This document shows positions 59,848-64,000 of a stretch of DNA of 64,000 nt, one piece after another. The translations under genes were made by a program, and so were the position numbers. The notes beneath the pieces were generated by a model. It ran no database searches. It saw nothing but the letters and a program-made list of their open reading frames with translations, and was not told the DNA's origin. This DNA is from Desulfosalsimonas propionicica (GTDB taxonomy: Bacteria > Desulfobacterota > Desulfobacteria > Desulfobacterales > Desulfosalsimonadaceae), in the NCBI RefSeq assembly GCF_013761005.1, contig NZ_JACDUS010000002.1, forward strand, positions 124,001-188,000, read 5' to 3'. Each line of letters opens with the position of its first letter. Positions within the stretch are counted from its first letter, which is position 1.

Positions 59848-61422
59848 ATGACACAGGTTTCATCTTATGAGAGAAACGTGGTCAGAAGGGCGAGTGTGGG
59901 GGATATGCTGGTGCGAACCGCGGCCAGAAATCCGGACAAAAGGGCTTTTTCCTTCAGAAACAACCATTTTACCTATCAAGAGTTGAATGCGGCGGTCAAT
60001 CAGTGCGCTTACAGCCTGGCGGAGCTGGGCGTGCAAAAGGGGGATCGTGCGGCCATTTTGTCCCACAACTGCCACCAGTTCGTGATTTACTGGTGGGCCC
60101 TGCTGAAACTGGGTGCCATTGTGACACCGCTCAACTTCATGCTCAAGTCCGGGGAAGTTGAATTTATCATCAATCACAGCCAGCCGGTGATTTTTGTTGT
60201 GGAAGACAGCCTGGCGCAGAGCGTGATTCCGGTCAAACACGAGCTTGCCGGGGTCAAGCATTTCATCTGGATCAACCTGGCCGGAAACGAGGCCCCCGAG
60301 GGCTGGATGGATTTTGACAGCTTGTATGCCGATTCCACGCCCGCCCGGGAACCCCGGGTGGAAATCGAAGCCGAAGATCCGGCCACGCTTTTGTACACAT
60401 CGGGCACGGAAGCCAGTCCCAAGGGGGTGTTAAATTCCCATCTCAACTATTACATTGATATTCTTTCCGCTGTGTTTGACCTGCGCATCGGTGCAGACGC
60501 CAGAATCATTACCGGTATTCCGCTCTATCATGTTGCGGCCATGTACCTGTTTACCGCAATTGTTGCCGCGGGCGCCACAACGGTCATGGAATACGCACCC
60601 GACCCAAAGGAAATCCTGGACCTGACCCGGGATGAGAAGATTACCCACTGGGTCTGGCCGCCGGCATTATACACGGGCCTGCCCATGATGCCGGGATTTG
60701 ACCAGTATGATTTGAGCTCCCTGCAGCAGTGCGTGGTCTTCGGGGCCCTGGCCTCGCCCCCGGTGCTTGAGAAATGGCGCAAATTGCTGCCCGGGGCAGG
60801 GTTTATGAACTATTACGGCCAGACTGAAATGAGCCCGCTGGGCACAAGCCTTAAACCAGAGGATTTTGAGCGGAAAAGTACCTCCATCGGCAAGGCCCAC
60901 ATGCCCATTCAGGTAAGAGTGGTGGACCACAATGACAAGGAAGTGCCCGTGGGCCAGGAGGGGGAACTGGTGGCCCGGGGTCCGGCCGTGATGCTGGGCT
61001 ATTACCGCGACGAGGAAAAAACCGCCCAAACTTTCCGAAACGGATGGCATCACACCGGGGATCTCGTGCGCATGGATGAGGAGGGGTTTGTTTATTTTAT
61101 TGACCGGATCAAGGATGTGATCAAAACCGGCGGGGAAAACGTGGCCTCCCAGGAAGTCGAGGCAATGCTGTTTCAGTGCCCGGGCGTTATGGATGCTGCA
61201 GTCATCGGCCTTCCCCATGAATACTGGTCCGAAATCGTCACCGCGGTGGTGGTGCCCGCTCCGGGCAAGGACCTCACAGAAGATGCGGTGATTGGGTTTT
61301 GCAAGCAGCACCTGGCCGGTTACAAAGTCCCAAAGAAAGTCATCATCACAGATGAACTGCCCAGAAACCCCAGCGGAAAAATTATTAAGAAAAAGCTGCG
61401 GCAAAAGTTTGCCAAAGCGTAA
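59848..61422 (+). CDS. AMP-dependent acyl-CoA synthetase/ligase
   Basis: A 524-residue ANL ligase. Motifs: TLLYTSGTEASPKGVLNSHL (P-loop, with EASPKG in place of TGKPKG), NYYGQTEMSPLGTSLKPED, GELVARGPAVMLGYYRDEEK, WHHTGDLVRMDEEGFVYFID, RIKDVIKTGGENVASQEVEA and LPRNPSGKIIKKKLRQKFAK with the catalytic Lys. The third acyl-CoA ligase of its kind in the window. ATG 59848 follows AAAAAGGGGGG; the long upstream extension of the frame (51 codons) has no family similarity. AAACATTGTTTA at 59735-59746 in its promoter region is the same 12-mer as upstream of the ligase at 45328. Confidence 0.9.
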   Translation: MTQVSSYERNVVRRASVGDMLVRTAARNPDKRAFSFRNNHFTYQELNAAVNQCAYSLAELGVQKGDRAAILSHNCHQFVIYWWALLKLGAIVTPLNFMLKSGEVEFIINHSQPVIFVVEDSLAQSVIPVKHELAGVKHFIWINLAGNEAPEGWMDFDSLYADSTPAREPRVEIEAEDPATLLYTSGTEASPKGVLNSHLNYYIDILSAVFDLRIGADARIITGIPLYHVAAMYLFTAIVAAGATTVMEYAPDPKEILDLTRDEKITHWVWPPALYTGLPMMPGFDQYDLSSLQQCVVFGALASPPVLEKWRKLLPGAGFMNYYGQTEMSPLGTSLKPEDFERKSTSIGKAHMPIQVRVVDHNDKEVPVGQEGELVARGPAVMLGYYRDEEKTAQTFRNGWHHTGDLVRMDEEGFVYFIDRIKDVIKTGGENVASQEVEAMLFQCPGVMDAAVIGLPHEYWSEIVTAVVVPAPGKDLTEDAVIGFCKQHLAGYKVPKKVIITDELPRNPSGKIIKKKLRQKFAKA

Positions 61423-61513
61423 AAACGCTATAGCTGTCAACCCGTAAATCCATCCGCTCTTTTTTCAATATTGATGGACTCGTAAAAAGCTTTTTACCGG
61501 GCCCGCTGTTTTT

Positions 61514-61720
61514 GCAGGAAGGAAGCCCGGCGGCCGGGGTTCCAGTTTTTTCGCTCCTGATCGTTTACGGATTCATCAAATGCCTTCGCTAAAATTTCAA
61601 AAACTCGGCCTGTCGGCCTCAAACAGTTTGAAATTTTTTAGCTTCGGCATTTGCTGAATCCGTAAACGCTCAATGTCGCTTCAAAAACTGAAACCCCGGC
61701 CTTGGACTTCCTTGGAAGTC
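61514..61720. repeat. family B palindromic repeat, copy B3
   Basis: About 205 bp in the 464-bp gap 61423-61886. Nested arms: CGTTTACGGATTCA with TGAATCCGTAAACG, AAATGCC with GGCATTT, AAAATTTCAAA with TTTGAAATTTT, GGCC-TGTC-GGCC at the tip. Compared with B2 the arms differ but still pair. The rest of this gap has a small hairpin (GCCTGTAA, 61795, with TTACAGGC, 61812) and no gene. Confidence 0.75.
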
Positions 61721-61898
61721 CTGAAACTGATATAATCGCCAAACAATAAAAAAATAACATTTTGATTTTACTTAACACTTAATCACTTAACACTGCCTGT
61801 AACAAAGACTTTTACAGGCTTATCAATATTATTGACCGGCGAAAGGATCGTCTATATAATTATCGGGTTTCAGAAAACCATAATATATGAGGATAAAT

Positions 61899-62825
61899 AT
61901 GAAACCCGCATCAGAGAAGGTCAGACAATGGATTGACAACGGCCGGGACCCCAGAGGCGCCCACTGGCAGGCAGGTCTTGAGGCGCTGCTGGAGGTGTTT
62001 GCGCCGTATCTCGAACCCGGCCGCCTGGTTCCGGCCGTATCCCTGGACCCATCCGACCGGCCGGTATTTGATGAAGCCCTGGCGGTTATTGATGTCAGCC
62101 CGAATGTGGCAGCCGTGTTTCTGCCGCCCGAAGCAGCCGGAAAAATCCGTCCCCCGGAGTCCGCCCCGGAACTTGAACGCATTGAAAAAAGCCGGCCGGC
62201 CTATAAAGTTCTGCTGCAGCGTCCCGGGGCGCAGCCCCGCCTTGCCTGCCTGGATATTTCGCCACAGGCGCATAACCCGGGTGTGGATTTGTTCCAGGAC
62301 GGCGCGCTTCTGGGAACATACGATTTTGAGGACCGCAAGGAATGCATGGCCAGCCTGGACCAGATCCTTTTTGCCCATATGTGGGAAAAGGGCAAATGGG
62401 AGGCTTCCGACTTTCGGCACTATACGCTCAACTGGTTTGAGCGGGTCATGGATACGGGAAAGGGCGACATTGCCGTTAAAACCGATTTTTCCTATCTGCA
62501 CACCCCGTCGCTGATCAAAAGCAATCCCGTGGATGTGATTTTTACATTGATTGTTGATGTATTTGACCGGCGGCTGCAGGACACCCACGGACCCATCCGG
62601 CAGGCCCTGGACGGGATTTTCGCTCTGCCCGACCAGCAGGCCCGGCAAACCCGGTATTATGAAATGGCTGAAAAAATCGTGCTCCAGTCTCTCTCCCTGA
62701 TAAAAGACGCACAGCTTGTTGATTTTACGGATTTTTCCGAAAAACAGACCGACAATTTCAAAAAAGCCACGTCTGCGGCCATCGGCAGGATTGCACAGAA
62801 AATGGAGGCGGCCGCCCCGGCATAG
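61899..62825 (+). CDS. hypothetical protein
   Basis: A 308-residue soluble protein without signal peptide or membrane helix. ATG 61899 is chosen, with AGGA six bases upstream (an in-frame ATG lies at 61887). I do not recognise a domain. The N-terminal part (MKPASEKVRQWIDNGRDPRG) and the central SPQAHNPGVDLFQDGALLGT and FLPPEAAGKIRPPE are Pro-rich; the C-terminal half is helical (ADQQARQTRYYEMAEK-like segments). It is flanked by a family B repeat on the left and a family A repeat on the right. Likely expressed alone. Confidence 0.6.
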   Translation: MKPASEKVRQWIDNGRDPRGAHWQAGLEALLEVFAPYLEPGRLVPAVSLDPSDRPVFDEALAVIDVSPNVAAVFLPPEAAGKIRPPESAPELERIEKSRPAYKVLLQRPGAQPRLACLDISPQAHNPGVDLFQDGALLGTYDFEDRKECMASLDQILFAHMWEKGKWEASDFRHYTLNWFERVMDTGKGDIAVKTDFSYLHTPSLIKSNPVDVIFTLIVDVFDRRLQDTHGPIRQALDGIFALPDQQARQTRYYEMAEKIVLQSLSLIKDAQLVDFTDFSEKQTDNFKKATSAAIGRIAQKMEAAAPA

Positions 62826-62842
62826 GCGCTTTTTTACTTGCT

Positions 62843-62967
62843 GATGGCACCGTAAAAGTCCAATATCTGCGTTACGCGCGATTTCTGAAGAATTTCACGT
62901 ACGAATAAGTACGCTGCATTCTTCGAAATCGCGCAAGCCTTGATCTTGAACTTTTTACGGCGCCATC
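62843..62967 (+). repeat. family A dispersed repeat, copy A4
   Basis: 125 bp from GATGGCACCGTAAAAGTCC to TTTTTACGGCGCCATC. Inner stem GCGCGATTTC with GAAATCGCGC. An end-like piece (CTTTTTACGAAGGCATCA) continues to 62995 and touches the stop codon of the DUF2845 gene. Confidence 0.85.
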
Positions 62968-62992
62968 TGAAAATCGACTTTTTACGAAGGCA

Positions 62993-63322
62993 TCACTTGC
63001 TGATTTGCTCGATTTTAAAGATTTTGCCTTGATGGATGTGGAAGGCGAACAATTCGTTGTTGTTAAAACCGCTTTCGTCAATCCGGTAATACCAGATGGT
63101 AATGGTGGTCTTGACCACCTGGCGGGGACGCACCCGGATGTATTTTTCGACCTCTTCGGTGTAAAGGGGCTCACCAAAGCATTCAACAAGCTCCAGGATG
63201 GTGTCATGATCGGTCACCGCGCATCCGTAGCCCCGGACCAGAGGCCGGGCCTGTGCGGCCCCGACGGCCATGAGCACAAACAGGCAGGTCAGCACCACAG
63301 CGGTGAAATGTTTCAAAGGCAT
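62993..63322 (-). CDS. DUF2845 secreted protein
   Basis: A 109-residue exported protein. The signal peptide is MPLKHFTAVVLTCLFVLMAV followed by GAAQARP, with a likely cut after AQA. The mature part matches the DUF2845 outline: two cysteines (YGCAVTDHDTILELVECFGE), then a strand with VVKTTITIWYYRID and FAFHIHQGKIFKIEQI. DUF2845 proteins are small periplasmic proteins of unknown role in proteobacteria. Its stop codon lies next to the end piece of repeat A4. No ribosome site stronger than GAAAAG is visible. Confidence 0.8.
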   Translation of the reverse strand: MPLKHFTAVVLTCLFVLMAVGAAQARPLVRGYGCAVTDHDTILELVECFGEPLYTEEVEKYIRVRPRQVVKTTITIWYYRIDESGFNNNELFAFHIHQGKIFKIEQISK

Positions 63323-63402
63323 TTTGTCTTTTCCTGTTCATCGGGATTCTGCCCTGTTTTGTAGCATGACCCCCTGCCGGAAAAAAACCTTTTTTTGGCA
63401 TC

Positions 63403-64000
63403 TTACTGCAGTCCGTGGGCTTTCCATTGAACCCGGTCCGGCCGGTAGGCCAGCCAGAGCTCGGTGCCGGGCTGCCAGCCGCGGGCAGACAGGGTTTGGG
63501 CATCCAGGTAAAGGCAGAATTCACTACGGCCCGCAAAGACCAAGACCCGTATGAGGTCTGTGTGCTGTTCCAGGTCCAGGCAGACAATTCGGCCTTTTAA
63601 GGGGCGTTTCTTTGCACCTGCATCATCGGGTGATGCGTGCAGGGACATGTCATCCGGGTCCAGGATGGCGGCCGCCCCTGTGAGATCCCTTGGGGCGTTT
63701 TCTGCCATAAGAACCTGTCCATCTGCCAGGGTGCGCATTGCCCCGCCTCCGGAAGTATGCTCCCAGGGGCCAAAGACAATGGTTTTTTTTCCTTTTCCCA
63801 GAATTGTACCGGAAAACAGGTAAACCAGATCATAACAGATTCCCTGGAGCCACTGCATATCGTGGCTGGCAATAATCAGGCTGGTGCCCCACTGCAGGTG
63901 GGCTTCTGCGGCGGCTTCGCGCATGAGTTGTGCGCTTGCGGCGTCCACGCTGGTGGTGGGTTCGTCTAGCAGCAGCACTTCCGGCCGAAGCGCCAAACGC
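63403..64000 (-). CDS. ABC transporter ATP-binding protein, C-terminal part (window-truncated)
   Basis: The last 198 residues of an ABC ATPase, cut by the end of the window. Visible: RLALRPEVLLLDEPTTSVDA (Walker B and D-loop) and TSLIIASHDMQWLQGICYDL (H-loop histidine). After the ATPase core comes an added C-terminal region of about 120 residues with WLAYRPDRVQWKAHGL, resembling a TOBE-like substrate or regulatory domain as in molybdate/tungstate-type importers (TupC/ModC). That assignment is tentative. Permease and binding protein genes would lie beyond the window. The Walker A motif is outside the window. Confidence 0.75.
   Translation of the reverse strand, partial: RLALRPEVLLLDEPTTSVDAASAQLMREAAAEAHLQWGTSLIIASHDMQWLQGICYDLVYLFSGTILGKGKKTIVFGPWEHTSGGGAMRTLADGQVLMAENAPRDLTGAAAILDPDDMSLHASPDDAGAKKRPLKGRIVCLDLEQHTDLIRVLVFAGRSEFCLYLDAQTLSARGWQPGTELWLAYRPDRVQWKAHGLQ

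Noticed and set aside
30345..62967. Family A and B repeats as CRISPR arrays or insertion sequences
   Set aside because: Copies are kilobases apart without spacer periodicity, no cas or transposase gene is in the window, and no target-site duplications are visible.

Overview
The window looks like chromosomal sequence from a strictly anaerobic, fatty-acid- or aromatic-acid-oxidising member of the Desulfobacterota (Desulfobacterales-like). The grounds are the density of acyl-CoA synthetases and acyl-CoA dehydrogenases, the GlcD-type FAD/Fe-S oxidoreductase cluster, a DUF3786 Fe-S protein, abundant signal transduction, and at least three selenoprotein genes. The lineage is an inference from gene content; no rRNA, tRNA or other phylogenetic marker is present.

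Layout. 1-5.5 kb: end of a TRAP transporter permease, a beta-hydroxyacid dehydrogenase, a lipoprotein, and a MerR / AMP-ligase / acyl-CoA dehydrogenase operon with a perfect operator-like dyad upstream. 5.5-10.4 kb: ACT-domain protein, two large palindromic repeats, a DUF3786 Fe-S protein, mgtE behind a long leader with a small upstream ORF, and waaF. 10.6-24.3 kb: signalling block (hybrid kinase, DUF1566 protein, long acyl-CoA dehydrogenase, receiver protein, chemoreceptor, and a solute-binding-protein / kinase / receiver-kinase operon). 24.4-26.5 kb: two divergent selenoprotein genes, both interrupted by in-frame UGA: an FAD-dependent disulfide-reductase-family protein with Sec in place of the redox cysteine, and a DsrE-like protein. 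26.8-37.9 kb: class III cyclase, lipoprotein, trxB, penicillin-acylase-family hydrolase, MaoC dehydratase, prpE-like ligase, class II photolyase, TetR regulator. 38-43.5 kb: two divergent iron alcohol dehydrogenases sharing a bidirectional sigma-54 control region, with their probable kinase and NtrC-type activator co-transcribed. 43.5-51.8 kb: AMP-ligase, membrane protein, FAD/Fe-S three-gene operon, and a Cys-containing paralogue of the selenoprotein oxidoreductase.

51.9-54.0 kb holds the most notable system: a 123-residue precursor peptide with two in-frame UGA codons in a repeated GSGU motif, each followed by a compact hairpin of bacterial SECIS type, directly upstream of a radical SAM/SPASM maturase. 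This matches the little-studied 'selenobiotic' (SbtA/SbtM) RiPP class. 54-64 kb: HDOD-GGDEF protein, fumarylacetoacetase-family enzyme, an unusual operon of GalT-like, transglutaminase-like and FKBP-methyltransferase proteins, another AMP-ligase, a hypothetical protein, a DUF2845 protein and the end of an ABC ATPase.

Two dispersed palindromic repeat families mark the intergenic DNA: family A (four copies, each 125 bp, same orientation) and family B (three copies of about 200 bp). Both keep base pairing through compensatory changes. No CRISPR array, rRNA, tRNA or insertion-sequence transposase was seen.
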